Below are positions 26,704 through 34,280 of a stretch of 34,422 nt of DNA, in pieces. The position numbers and the translations under genes were made by a program. Within the stretch, counting starts at the first letter, position 1. Every line of letters begins with the position of its first letter. Below the pieces are notes generated by a model. The model was not told the DNA's origin and ran no database searches. It worked only from the letters and a program-made list of their open reading frames with translations. The stretch lies in the NCBI GenBank assembly GCA_018262195.1, contig JAGTRS010000042.1, forward strand, positions 1 to 34,422, read 5' to 3'. The stretch is from Pseudomonadota bacterium. GTDB lineage: Bacteria > Pseudomonadota > Gammaproteobacteria > Burkholderiales > Rhodocyclaceae.

Positions 26704-28048
26704 AGTGACTTTCCACCGGAAGTGCAAGGATGAATTCCGCTCCGTTACCCGGTACATTGCGGGCACTCAGCTTGCCGCCATGTCGCTCAACGATGCCATA
26801 GCTGATCGACAGACCCAGACCGGTCCCCTGACCCACAGGCTTGGTGGTGAAGAATGGTTCGAACAGCCGGCTCAGATGTTCTTCCGAAATTCCCGGCCCG
26901 TTGTCGGTGAAGCGCAGGGTCGCCATGCCATTTTCGATGCTGCCGGTTACCCGGAGGCAGGCATCGACCCGATTGGCGACGGCATCGCTGGCGTTCTGGA
27001 CCAGATTCATCACGACCTGCTGCAACTGCCCCGACGACCCGGAGCATTGCAGATCCGGCGGCAAATCGATATCGACCGCAAACTTGGCCGAGGCGCTCTG
27101 CACCACCCAGCGCACGGAGCGTTCGACCACTTCGTTGAGATTGACCCGCTCGGGCGTCATCTTGTCCACGGCCGAAAACCGTTTCAGGGCATCGACGATG
27201 TCGCGGGTGCGCTCTGCCCCTTCGATCATGCCGTCGATCAGATGCGGCATGTCGGCCAGGATGCGGTCGATGCGCAACTCCTGCCGCATCGCCTTGAGCG
27301 CCTCGTTATCCGCGGCATCGCTGGCATGCACGGCACCAAGATAGCTTTCGAGCCGACTGGCGTAACGCTTCAGCGACAGCACGTTGCCGAGCACAAAGCT
27401 GATCGGGTTATTCAGTTCATGCGCCACACCGGCAACCAGGCGGCCAAGCGAGACCATCTTCTCGGCGTGCAGCAACTGGCCCTGCGTCCGCTTCAGGTCG
27501 TCGTGCGCCTGACGCAAGGCGGAATAGGCGCGGCGCAGTTCACCGACCGGCCGGCCGGTGACGACCATGCCCATCAACTTGCCGGTCTGCGACAGTCGGG
27601 GCGTGCAGTTCATCGACACCGGCACGGTCGAGCCGTCGCCGGCGCGCAGGAAGAACTCGCAGTCATGAACGCCTTCGCGACCGTAGCGGGCAAAGATGTC
27701 GCGAGCCTTGGCGCGCTCGACATCGTCGGCAAAGAGGTCAAAGACCGGCGTCTTTTCCAGCTCGCCGGCCGTTTTGCCGGAGAAATGCTGCAAGGAAGTA
27801 TTCACTTCCTCGATACCGCCATTGCGGTCGCAAACGATCAGGATGTCCGACATCGAAGCCAGCACGCTTTCGATGAATTGGTGCGACTCCTCGAGCGCGG
27901 CGTTCTTTTCTTCCAGCGCGACTTCATATTGCAGGAGGTCGTTGTAGACCTCGTCCATCTTCTGGATGACTTCGATCCAGGCCTGTTCGCCGCCCGGTGG
28001 CAGCGGCGATTCAGCTGACAGATCAGCGGGCGGGACGATAGTGGACAT
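26702..28048 (-). CDS. Soluble PAS-domain sensor histidine kinase, coupled to nikR
   Basis: A 448-residue histidine kinase with no transmembrane helix, so its input should be cytoplasmic. A coiled coil (about 25-60) precedes a PAS domain (about 58-165: FIESVLASMSDILIVCDRNGGIEEVN, then FFLRAGDGSTVPVSMN). The dimerisation domain has the phospho-acceptor H210 in LVAGVAHELNNPISFVLGN. The catalytic domain shows the N box QVVMNLVQNASDAV, DNGPGI, FEPFFTTK and GTGLGLSISYGI. ATG 28048 lies inside the 3' end of nikR (26-base overlap), with GGTGAAG upstream; an earlier pair of ATGs at 28069/28066 is possible. No response regulator is in the window. A role in nickel signalling is inferred only from this coupling. 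Confidence 0.92.
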   Translation of the reverse strand: MSTIVPPADLSAESPLPPGGEQAWIEVIQKMDEVYNDLLQYEVALEEKNAALEESHQFIESVLASMSDILIVCDRNGGIEEVNTSLQHFSGKTAGELEKTPVFDLFADDVERAKARDIFARYGREGVHDCEFFLRAGDGSTVPVSMNCTPRLSQTGKLMGMVVTGRPVGELRRAYSALRQAHDDLKRTQGQLLHAEKMVSLGRLVAGVAHELNNPISFVLGNVLSLKRYASRLESYLGAVHASDAADNEALKAMRQELRIDRILADMPHLIDGMIEGAERTRDIVDALKRFSAVDKMTPERVNLNEVVERSVRWVVQSASAKFAVDIDLPPDLQCSGSSGQLQQVVMNLVQNASDAVANRVDACLRVTGSIENGMATLRFTDNGPGISEEHLSRLFEPFFTTKPVGQGTGLGLSISYGIVERHGGKLSARNVPGNGAEFILALPVESH

Positions 28049-28487
28049 GCGCTTCACCGTGCTCATCATGGGCGTGGTGGTGTTCCGCCTCCAGCGCAAT
28101 CAGGTTCAACTTTCCGTGGCGGACACCGCGCTCGGCCATCAGGGCATCGGCGAACTGGCGGACATCGGCCGTCGAGCCTTTCAGGATCACGGATTCCAGA
28201 CAGTTGTCGTGGTCGAGGTGGCTGTGCATCGCCGCCACCGTCAGGTCGTGGTGGTCGTGCTGCAGACCAGTCAGCCGTTCGGCCAGTTCGCGTTCATGGT
28301 GGTTGTAGACGTAGGACAGGTTGCCGACGCAATGACCGGATGGTGTTTCACGCTGGCGATCACTTTCGATGGCGCCACGAATCAGGTCGCGCACTGCTTC
28401 CGAGCGGTTGCTGTAACCACGGGCCGCGATCAATTGGTCGAATTGTTTGGCCAAAGCTTCGTCCAGAGAAATGGTGAAGCGTTCCAT
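28023..28487 (-). CDS. nikR: Nickel-responsive transcriptional regulator NikR
   Basis: NikR represses nickel uptake genes when nickel is bound (154 aa). The N-terminal ribbon-helix-helix is MERFTISLDEALAKQFDQLI plus GYSNRSEAVRDLIR. The C-terminal ACT-like domain has the high-affinity nickel site H77, H88, H90 and C96, matching H76, H87, H89 and C95 of the E. coli protein. The extra tail EAEHHHAHDEHGEAHVHY is unusually histidine-rich and may bind more metal. GGGAG lies upstream of the ATG. The gene overlaps the histidine kinase and reads toward the permease and receptor; the likely operator is at 26596-26622. No such site was seen in front of nikR itself. Confidence 0.97.
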   Translation of the reverse strand: MERFTISLDEALAKQFDQLIAARGYSNRSEAVRDLIRGAIESDRQRETPSGHCVGNLSYVYNHHERELAERLTGLQHDHHDLTVAAMHSHLDHDNCLESVILKGSTADVRQFADALMAERGVRHGKLNLIALEAEHHHAHDEHGEAHVHYRPAR

Positions 28488-28565
28488 GTTCTTTGCTCCC
28501 TGCTAAATACGGCCTGTTGACGCGGTGCTAGGATGGCCTTCACCACATTCTAACTTCTGACCACC

Positions 28566-28892
28566 ATGATCGCACCCCTCGATACCGAACAGGTCCGCAC
28601 CGCTCTGCGCAAGGTGGTCGACCCCGAAGTCGGCGCCAATATTGTCGATCTTGGCCTGATCTACCGTATCGAACTCGACGGCAACAAGCTGCTGATCGAA
28701 ATGACGATGACTTCGCCAGCCTGCCCGATGGGCGAGATGATTGTCGATGACGCCTACGCCGAACTCGACCGCATCCTGCCGGCCGAGTGCCAGCCAGAAA
28801 TCCGCCTCGTCTGGGAGCCGCCCTGGGCGCCATCGATGATGAGCGAAAAATGCCGCCTGAGCCTGGGCTGGGATGAGGCTGACAGCGCTTAA
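28566..28892 (+). CDS. MIP18/DUF59 family protein (metal-sulfur cluster assembly type)
   Basis: A 108-residue member of the MIP18 (DUF59/PaaD/SufT) family, whose proteins help assemble or mature iron-sulfur clusters. VVDPEVGANIVDLGLIYRIE is the family signature and TSPACPMGEMI contains the conserved cysteine. WEPPWAPSMMSEKCRLSLGW is the usual C-terminus and brings a second cysteine. It is the first gene of a three-gene unit with no gap to the NnrS-like gene, and is divergent from nikR by 78 bases. The exact target is unknown; the neighbours suggest repair or maturation of metal centres. Confidence 0.92.
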   Translation: MIAPLDTEQVRTALRKVVDPEVGANIVDLGLIYRIELDGNKLLIEMTMTSPACPMGEMIVDDAYAELDRILPAECQPEIRLVWEPPWAPSMMSEKCRLSLGWDEADSA

Positions 28893-29960
28893 ATGGCTGA
28901 CCTGAAACCCGGCGGCCGATTGCCGCTCCTCTTTTTTGGCATGCTTTCGCTGCTCGGTGGCGTGATGGCCGGCCTGGCGCGCCTCGGCTGGGAGGTGCCC
29001 GCTTCCGCCATGCAGGCAGCCGGTGTACATGGCCCGCTGATGATCGCCGCCTTTTTCGGCACGGTGATCAGCCTCGAACGCGCCGTCGCGGCTGGCCGGA
29101 ACTGGGCCTACCTCGCTCCACTTGCCGCTGGCGCCAGCGGCATCGTCCTGCTTGCTGGCGCCCCGCTGCTTGTCGGCCAGATTCTCGGCAGCCTTGGCGC
29201 CTTGGGCCTGATTGCCGCCAGCGCTGTCGCGCTGCGCCGCCAGGTAGCCGCCTTCACTGTCGTGCTGACCCTGGCCGCCGGCTGCTGGCTGGTCGGCAAT
29301 CTGCTCTGGCTGGTCACTGGTGACGTCAGTGCCGCCGTACCGTGGTGGCTGCTATTTCTGGTCCTGACCATTGCCGGCGAACGCCTCGAACTGACCCGTT
29401 TCCTTCCCACACCGCCGCTCGCCCAGAAGCTGTTCATTTGTATTGCCGGCGTACTGCTCGTCAGCGCTGTCGCTGCCTCTTACCCGCTCTTTTCGATTGG
29501 CTTGCTCGCGCTGGCGCTATGGCTGCTGCGTTACGACATCGCCCGCCGCAACATCGCTACTGAAGGCCTGACGCGCTTCATTGCCGCCTGCCTGCTTTCC
29601 GGCTACGCGTGGCTGCTCGCGGCGGGTCTGCTCGGAATGGCCGGCGCCTTCGTTCCCGGTCATCCATGGCGCGATGCAGCACTGCACGCCATCGGCCTCG
29701 GCTTCGTTTTTTCCATGGTTTTCGGCCACGCACCGATCATTTTCCCGGCTGTCACCCGGATCAGGATTCCCTACCACCCGGCCCTCTACCTGCCACTCGC
29801 GCTGCTCCACCTGACCCTGGTGCTGCGCGTGTTCGGCAGCCTGGCCGGAAATTTCGACCTGCGCCATAACGCAGCCCTGCTGAACGGGCTGGTATTGATC
29901 GTTTTCATCGCAACGATCGTCACGCTGGTTCGCCGCAACAAACCAAGAGGTGCCCGATGA
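28893..29960 (+). CDS. Polytopic membrane protein, NnrS-like
   Basis: A 355-residue inner-membrane protein with about ten to twelve hydrophobic helices. Histidines are placed as in NnrS, a heme- and copper-containing protein that protects against nitric oxide: VHGPLMIAAFFGTVISLERA near residue 45, and LHAIGLGFVFSMVFGHAPIIFPAV near residue 270. NnrS membership is a moderate call from this pattern and from the flanking hemerythrin. The ATG follows the MIP18 stop directly and the stop overlaps the hemerythrin start by four bases, so the three products are coupled. Confidence 0.8.
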   Translation: MADLKPGGRLPLLFFGMLSLLGGVMAGLARLGWEVPASAMQAAGVHGPLMIAAFFGTVISLERAVAAGRNWAYLAPLAAGASGIVLLAGAPLLVGQILGSLGALGLIAASAVALRRQVAAFTVVLTLAAGCWLVGNLLWLVTGDVSAAVPWWLLFLVLTIAGERLELTRFLPTPPLAQKLFICIAGVLLVSAVAASYPLFSIGLLALALWLLRYDIARRNIATEGLTRFIAACLLSGYAWLLAAGLLGMAGAFVPGHPWRDAALHAIGLGFVFSMVFGHAPIIFPAVTRIRIPYHPALYLPLALLHLTLVLRVFGSLAGNFDLRHNAALLNGLVLIVFIATIVTLVRRNKPRGAR

Positions 29961-30349
29961 AACGTCACGCCGCCCTGCTGCAACTCTCTCGCGAACACCA
30001 CCACGCCCTCAAAATGTCCCGACAGGCCCGCTTTGCCTGCGATGCCGGGCTCACAGCAGCCATTGCCCAGGCCGCCGAAACAATCTGCGAACGCTTCCGG
30101 AACGAACTGGAACCGCATTTCCAGAGTGAGGAAGCCGACCTCCTGCCGGCGCTGGCCGCTGCCGGCGCAGCCGGACTGGTGCAGCGCACGCTGGCCGAAC
30201 ACGCCGAGCTGCGAGATCTCTACCGGCGTCTGGCGGAGCCGAACGGTGAAACCCTGGACCGCTTCGCCACCTTGCTGAACGACCATGTCCGTTTCGAGGA
30301 GCGGGAGTTGTTCGAAACCGCCCAGCGACTACTCTACCCCGAGGCCTGA
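29957..30349 (+). CDS. Hemerythrin HHE-domain protein
   Basis: A 130-residue four-helix hemerythrin-like protein. Potential di-iron ligands are spaced as in HHE domains: H in LSREHHHALKMSR (about 14-16), H in ELEPHFQSEEADLLP with the following glutamates, H in LAEHAELR, and H in LNDHVRFEERELFE. Members bind oxygen or nitric oxide or supply iron for cluster repair (the YtfE/RIC type has an additional domain absent here). The ATG overlaps the NnrS-like stop (ATGA). A protective role against nitric oxide or oxygen is inferred. Confidence 0.9.
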   Translation: MKRHAALLQLSREHHHALKMSRQARFACDAGLTAAIAQAAETICERFRNELEPHFQSEEADLLPALAAAGAAGLVQRTLAEHAELRDLYRRLAEPNGETLDRFATLLNDHVRFEERELFETAQRLLYPEA

Positions 30350-30375
30350 AAGCGCCCCATTCAAGTGCAAAAATT

Positions 30376-30395
30376 GTCGGGTTACGGCACCCGAC
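30376..30395. other. Hairpin after the hemerythrin unit
   Basis: GTCGGGT (30376-30382), TACGGC, ACCCGAC (30389-30395) is a perfect 7-bp stem. On the plus strand no T-run follows; on the minus strand AATTTTT follows, but no minus-strand gene leads into it. It may stabilise the 3' end of the hemerythrin transcript. Confidence 0.4.
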
Positions 30396-30513
30396 GTCGC
30401 AAAACCGGCAGATTCCCGACCACACCAAAAGCGCCTGAAATATCCGCCAATACCCTGCTGGCGGGCATTTTCAAGCCTTACCCTCCAGCCATGCTGCACC
30501 GGGAACGGGATAT

Positions 30514-30526
30514 GCTTGATTCAAGC
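30514..30526. promoter_or_regulatory. Palindrome upstream of the AAA+ ATPase gene
   Basis: GCTTGA-T-TCAAGC is a perfect inverted repeat 53-65 bases upstream of the ATPase start, with another GCTTGA at 30535-30540. I could not place a convincing promoter in 30350-30578. The palindrome may be a regulator site. Confidence 0.3.
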
Positions 30527-30578
30527 TGTAGCACGCTTGATCCGTTATCCGGTTTAAGAGCGCATGGAGGAAGTCATC

Positions 30579-31544
30579 ATGGCACACAGTGAAATCCGAC
30601 TCTCGGTCGCTGAAGAGCGCACCATCTACGACGTGGCTGCTATCGAACGCGCCATGGAAGAAGCAGCCGGCAATCGCAACGAAGCGCTGGCCACCCTCTA
30701 CGACAAGATGAAGCAACGCGGCGGCGGCCGTTTCCTGGTTCGCCCGACCGGGGCCGACATGATCGACGAGCTCTACGACAGCTGCCCGAATTTCAGCGAC
30801 GTTATCGACGACCTGAAGAAGTACGTCGCCCTTTCCGTCGCCGGCAACGAGCCGATGAGCTTTACACCCATCCTGCTGCTCGGCGAACCGGGCATCGGCA
30901 AGACCCATTTCGCCCGCGAACTGGCTTCGCACCTGGGTACTGGCCACGAGTTCATCTCGATGAGCTCACTGACTGCCGGCTGGGTCCTTTCCGGCGCTTC
31001 GTCGCAGTGGAGCAACGCCAAGCCGGGCAAGGTGGCGCACACGCTGGTGCATGGCGATTTCGCCAACCCCATCGTGGTCCTCGACGAAATCGACAAGGCC
31101 GGCGGCGATTCGCGCTATGACCCGATGGGTTCGCTGTACGGCCTGTTGGAGCATGACACCGCCCGCGCCTTCAAGGACGAGTTCATCGACATCGACATTG
31201 ATGCCTCGCACATCCTGTGGGTGACGACGGCCAACGATGAACGCAGCATCCCGGAACCCATCCTCAACCGGATGAACGTCTACGAAGTACCGCGCCCCGA
31301 CCTCGATGCTGCAATCACCATCGCCGCCACGCTCTACCGCGAGATCGTCAGCCAGCACGACTGGGGCTTCCCGCCCGAGGCCGACGAAGCAGTGCTCGAA
31401 CGGCTCGGCTCGCTGCCGCCGCGTGACATGCGCAAGCGCCTGATGGCCGCTTTCGGCACCGCCAAGCTGGATGGTCGCAACTGGCTGGAAGGCCGGGATT
31501 TCGAACAGGTGCGGATGGGACGAAGCCGGAAGATCGGCTTCTGA
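30579..31544 (+). CDS. Lon-type AAA+ ATPase without protease domain
   Basis: A 321-residue AAA+ ATPase. Walker A is GEPGIGKT at about residues 102-109, Walker B VVLDEIDK at about 166-173, sensor 1 lies in LWVTTANDE, and arginine candidates are in EPILNRMNVYEV. The ATPase core resembles that of Lon, but the protein ends after the helical lid and no Ser-Lys protease domain follows, so it likely unfolds or remodels a client. The N-terminus is short and helical (SVAEERTIYDVAAIERAMEE split in two helices). ATG 30579 is preferred over ATG 30564 because GGAGGA sits seven to eight bases before it. Client and role are unknown. Confidence 0.9.
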   Translation: MAHSEIRLSVAEERTIYDVAAIERAMEEAAGNRNEALATLYDKMKQRGGGRFLVRPTGADMIDELYDSCPNFSDVIDDLKKYVALSVAGNEPMSFTPILLLGEPGIGKTHFARELASHLGTGHEFISMSSLTAGWVLSGASSQWSNAKPGKVAHTLVHGDFANPIVVLDEIDKAGGDSRYDPMGSLYGLLEHDTARAFKDEFIDIDIDASHILWVTTANDERSIPEPILNRMNVYEVPRPDLDAAITIAATLYREIVSQHDWGFPPEADEAVLERLGSLPPRDMRKRLMAAFGTAKLDGRNWLEGRDFEQVRMGRSRKIGF

Positions 31545-31559
31545 GGCAACGAATCCCGG

Positions 31560-31922
31560 TCAGTTCAAACGCTTGAACACGGTCGTCTGGCCGTCACGCT
31601 CCTTGAGGCGAAACTCTGCGGGCGTGACGGAAAGGACCGGGTTGGGATCGTCGATGACCCGCCCACCCTGCTTGATGCTCCAGATGATCTGCTTGCCCTC
31701 GTAACGCCAGACACCGTACTGCAGGATGGTGCCATCGTCCTTGCGAAGTTCCCATTCGCCGTTGCCGGCCAGATAAATGGGGGTGACCGCACGATCAGAC
31801 TGCCATTTGCCGACGAAGTCTTGCTGGCTGACCCGCTTGCCACCAGCCAGGTAGAGGATGCCCAGCCCGACGACAAGCGCCAGCGCGAGAAGCCTGAAAC
31901 GATTTTCTGAAAGGAATTCCAT
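31560..31922 (-). CDS. Small membrane-anchored protein, possible lipocalin-like fold
   Basis: A 120-residue protein of unknown function. A single N-terminal transmembrane helix (RLLALALVVGLGILYLAGG, about 9-28) is followed by a short beta-rich domain: FVGKWQSD, then WELRKDDGTILQYGVWRYEG, IIWSIKQGG and a terminal TTVFKRL. The GxW start and alternating strands recall small lipocalin-like domains, which is only suggestive. It is convergent with the AAA+ gene (15-base gap) and follows the J-like gene on the same strand at 29 bases. An overlapping frame at 31565-31930 is rejected because it is Ser/Arg-rich without such structure. Confidence 0.75.
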   Translation of the reverse strand: MEFLSENRFRLLALALVVGLGILYLAGGKRVSQQDFVGKWQSDRAVTPIYLAGNGEWELRKDDGTILQYGVWRYEGKQIIWSIKQGGRVIDDPNPVLSVTPAEFRLKERDGQTTVFKRLN

Positions 31923-31951
31923 GGGCGCATCGTGGCGAGTGTTACCCGCCC

Positions 31952-32740
31952 TTACTCCCCATTCTGGAACGAGCGACCACGAAACCGGTTTATTTCCTGC
32001 TCCCGGCGAGCCCGTTCGGCCTCTTTCTCGGCACGCTCCTTCTCTTCCTTCTGGCGGAGTTCCTCTGCCTTGGCGCGCTCGGCGTCCTGCTCCGCGCGTC
32101 GGAGATTCGCCGAAACCTCTTCGCCCAGACGCCGCGACTCTTCCTCGAAGCGGCGCTGCTTGCGATCCTCGTCTTCCTGCAGCCGCTGTTTCTGCTTCTC
32201 GTCGCGCTCTGCCTGCTCCTTGCGGCGCATGTCGGCCAGCAACAACTCCGCCTCGGCCCGGCTCGCTGCACGAATACCGTAGGTCTGGTAGAAATCCTGG
32301 AGATAGACCTTTTCGGCCGCCGGCGAGGCAGGATCTTCGCCCATCACCGCCTTGGCCCGCTGGTAAGACATGAACATCACGGTGATCTGCATGACCATGC
32401 CGATCACCATCACAGCGGCGATCACCGTCAACAACCTGCGGATCGGACTGGCCTTCGAGGACTCCAGTGCGACCTCGACATGCAGCGGGCGGTCCAGCCC
32501 TGCCGAACCACCACCGCGCATCACCAGGCCGGCATCGTAATCGGAGCGCCGCGAAGGATTGGAGAGTACATCGTAGGCATGCTTGACCAACTGCAGCCTG
32601 AATTCGGTTTCGGCCTCGGGCAACGGACTGTTCCCCGCAGCCAGCTCCCGCGAAATTCTCAGGTAGGCGGAGCTGATCTCTGCCAGATCGGCATGCGGTG
32701 CCACTTCCAGCAAGTCGTAATAATTCGTTGTCTGCTTCAT
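31952..32740 (-). CDS. J-like domain membrane protein with charged coiled coil, HPD missing
   Basis: A 262-residue protein. Residues 6-72 look like a J domain (NYYDLLEVAPHADLAEISSA, then LVKHAYDVLSNPSRRSDYD), but the loop that should hold HPD reads RELAAGNSPL, so it should not stimulate DnaK in the normal way. A transmembrane helix lies at about 103-122 (LLTVIAAVMVIGMVMQITVMF). The last 100 residues are a highly charged Glu/Arg/Lys coiled coil (for example RRKEQAERDEKQKQRLQED). ATG 32740 is chosen because the domain starts there; an upstream in-frame start at 32824 would add an unstructured stretch. Function is unknown. Confidence 0.85.
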   Translation of the reverse strand: MKQTTNYYDLLEVAPHADLAEISSAYLRISRELAAGNSPLPEAETEFRLQLVKHAYDVLSNPSRRSDYDAGLVMRGGGSAGLDRPLHVEVALESSKASPIRRLLTVIAAVMVIGMVMQITVMFMSYQRAKAVMGEDPASPAAEKVYLQDFYQTYGIRAASRAEAELLLADMRRKEQAERDEKQKQRLQEDEDRKQRRFEEESRRLGEEVSANLRRAEQDAERAKAEELRQKEEKERAEKEAERARREQEINRFRGRSFQNGE

Positions 32741-32842
32741 AAGTTGGATTGTTGAGGCCGAACTAGCGGCGAAGCATAGCAAAGGCATCCTCTGGACACC
32801 ACGAGCACCGTCTGCTTCGGGCACGACATCGAACGTCAGCGT

Positions 32843-34009
32843 TCAGCCAGGCCGGGCCTGGCTAAAGAACCGCAGCCAGAAGAAACCGAGCCCCCCCGCC
32901 ACCAGCGATGCAATCAGGATGGCCATTTTCGACGCATTGACGAGGCTCGCACTATCCGTAAAAGCCAGGTTGGCAATAAAGATCGACATCGTGAATCCAA
33001 TACCCCCGAGCAGACCCGCTCCGAGAATGTGACGCCACTTGAGGTCGCCCGGCAGGCTGCAAACACCGAGCGTCACAGCCAGCAGGCAAGCCAGAAAAAT
33101 ACCCAGCGGCTTGCCAACGACCAAGCCACCAAGAATTCCCAAGCTGTTGCTGCCGAGCAGTTCATTCTGCCAGCCGCTGGCAATGACGATGCCCGTATTG
33201 GCCAGCGCAAAAACGGGCAGGATCAGGAATGCCACCGGCTTGTGCAACCAGTGCTCCAAGCGATGAGACGGCGATGACTCGTCTTCGGCGCGCCCCGAAA
33301 ACGGTATGGCAAAAGCCAGCAAGACGCCGGCGATGGTGGCGTGTACGCCGGACTTCAGCATCAGGAACCACATCAACGCGCCACCCAGCAGGTAGGGCAA
33401 CAACGACATCACCCGCAGGCGATTGAGGACGATCAGCACGCCAAAAACGGCCAGCGCCGCCAGCAGGTAGGCCGGCGAAAAATTCGAGGTATAAAAAATG
33501 GCAATGACGGTGATGGCGCCGAGATCATCCATGACCGCCAGTGCCGTCAGGAAAATCTTCAGCGAAGCGGGCACCCGACTGCCCAGCAAAGCCAGAACGC
33601 CCAGCGCGAAGGCGATATCGGTCGCCATCGGAATCCCGGCCCCGGCCTGAGTTGGCGTATCGCCATTCAACGCAAAATGAATGGCGGCCGGAACAACAAT
33701 GCCGCCGATTGCCGCGATGATCGGGAGCAATGCCTTCCTGAAATTCGACAGTTCGCCGACATACAGCTCGCGCTCGAGCTCCAGGCCGACAAACAGGAAA
33801 AACACCGCCATCAACCCATCGTTGGCCCAATGCTCAAGACTCAGCCCGGCCACGCGAATATGCCAGAAATCCAGATACGCCGGCCCGAAGGCCGAATTGG
33901 CGACCAGCAAAGAGAGAATCGTGCAGAAAATAAGCACGATGCCACTCGATTTCTCGGACTCGAAAAACTGGTTGAACGTAGCGGAAAGCGTTGTCTGAAG
34001 ACCGGTCAT
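32843..34009 (-). CDS. nhaA: Na+/H+ antiporter NhaA
   Basis: NhaA exports sodium in exchange for protons across the inner membrane (388 aa, the same length as the E. coli protein, 12 helices). The paired aspartates in AVMDDLGAITVIAIFY correspond to D163-D164, and GIPMATDIAFALGVLALLG carries the D133 equivalent. FFLFVGLELERELYVGEL and GGIGFTMSIFIANLAF are family signatures. ATG 34009 is used because AAGGA lies just upstream; a start seven codons earlier is less likely. It appears to be the first gene of its strand here, 102 bases before the J-like gene. Confidence 0.97.
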   Translation of the reverse strand: MTGLQTTLSATFNQFFESEKSSGIVLIFCTILSLLVANSAFGPAYLDFWHIRVAGLSLEHWANDGLMAVFFLFVGLELERELYVGELSNFRKALLPIIAAIGGIVVPAAIHFALNGDTPTQAGAGIPMATDIAFALGVLALLGSRVPASLKIFLTALAVMDDLGAITVIAIFYTSNFSPAYLLAALAVFGVLIVLNRLRVMSLLPYLLGGALMWFLMLKSGVHATIAGVLLAFAIPFSGRAEDESSPSHRLEHWLHKPVAFLILPVFALANTGIVIASGWQNELLGSNSLGILGGLVVGKPLGIFLACLLAVTLGVCSLPGDLKWRHILGAGLLGGIGFTMSIFIANLAFTDSASLVNASKMAILIASLVAGGLGFFWLRFFSQARPG

Positions 34010-34280
34010 GCAATTCCTTCGGCAAGGCATCCCGCCAACTGGCCGGACGGGTTTTCAGCACTTTACTCGACCGCCCCCAAACGAGTCACCCGAGGCAAAT
34101 GCACGGAAAAGACCATGCGCACCCTAAACAAAAGGCAATAACCCATGAACGTCAGTTGGTTATACCAATTATTGCGTTTCACAACACCAACGAAAACGCA
34201 CTATCCCACATCTAATAAATCTAAAGCCTTAGAGAGTAATTTAGAAAACAGCGAATCAAGGGCAAAGGGAGTCGTCAATA
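34010..34280. other. Intergenic region upstream of nhaA; composition shifts to AT-rich
   Basis: No convincing gene. From 34010 to about 34140 the base composition still matches the neighbours; from about 34150 it becomes AT-rich. A palindrome TTGGT-TAT-ACCAA (34156-34168) contains a minus-strand TATAAC that could be a -10 box for nhaA, without a good -35. I saw no integrase, tRNA or clear direct repeat at the change point. Confidence 0.5.

Noticed and set aside
26675..28018. Long plus-strand open frame (447 codons) opposite the histidine kinase
   Set aside because: Antisense to a clear kinase with all motifs; no domain of its own.
30376..30395. Minus-strand terminator reading of the hairpin after the hemerythrin gene
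   Set aside because: A T-run follows on the minus strand but no minus-strand gene leads to it; kept only as a hairpin.
31565..31930. Alternative minus-strand frame over the small membrane-anchored protein
   Set aside because: Same strand but shifted; Ser/Arg-rich without the clean transmembrane helix and beta pattern seen at 31560-31922.
33341..34141. Plus-strand open frame opposite nhaA
   Set aside because: Antisense to nhaA, Gln/Arg/His-rich, no membrane segments or domain.
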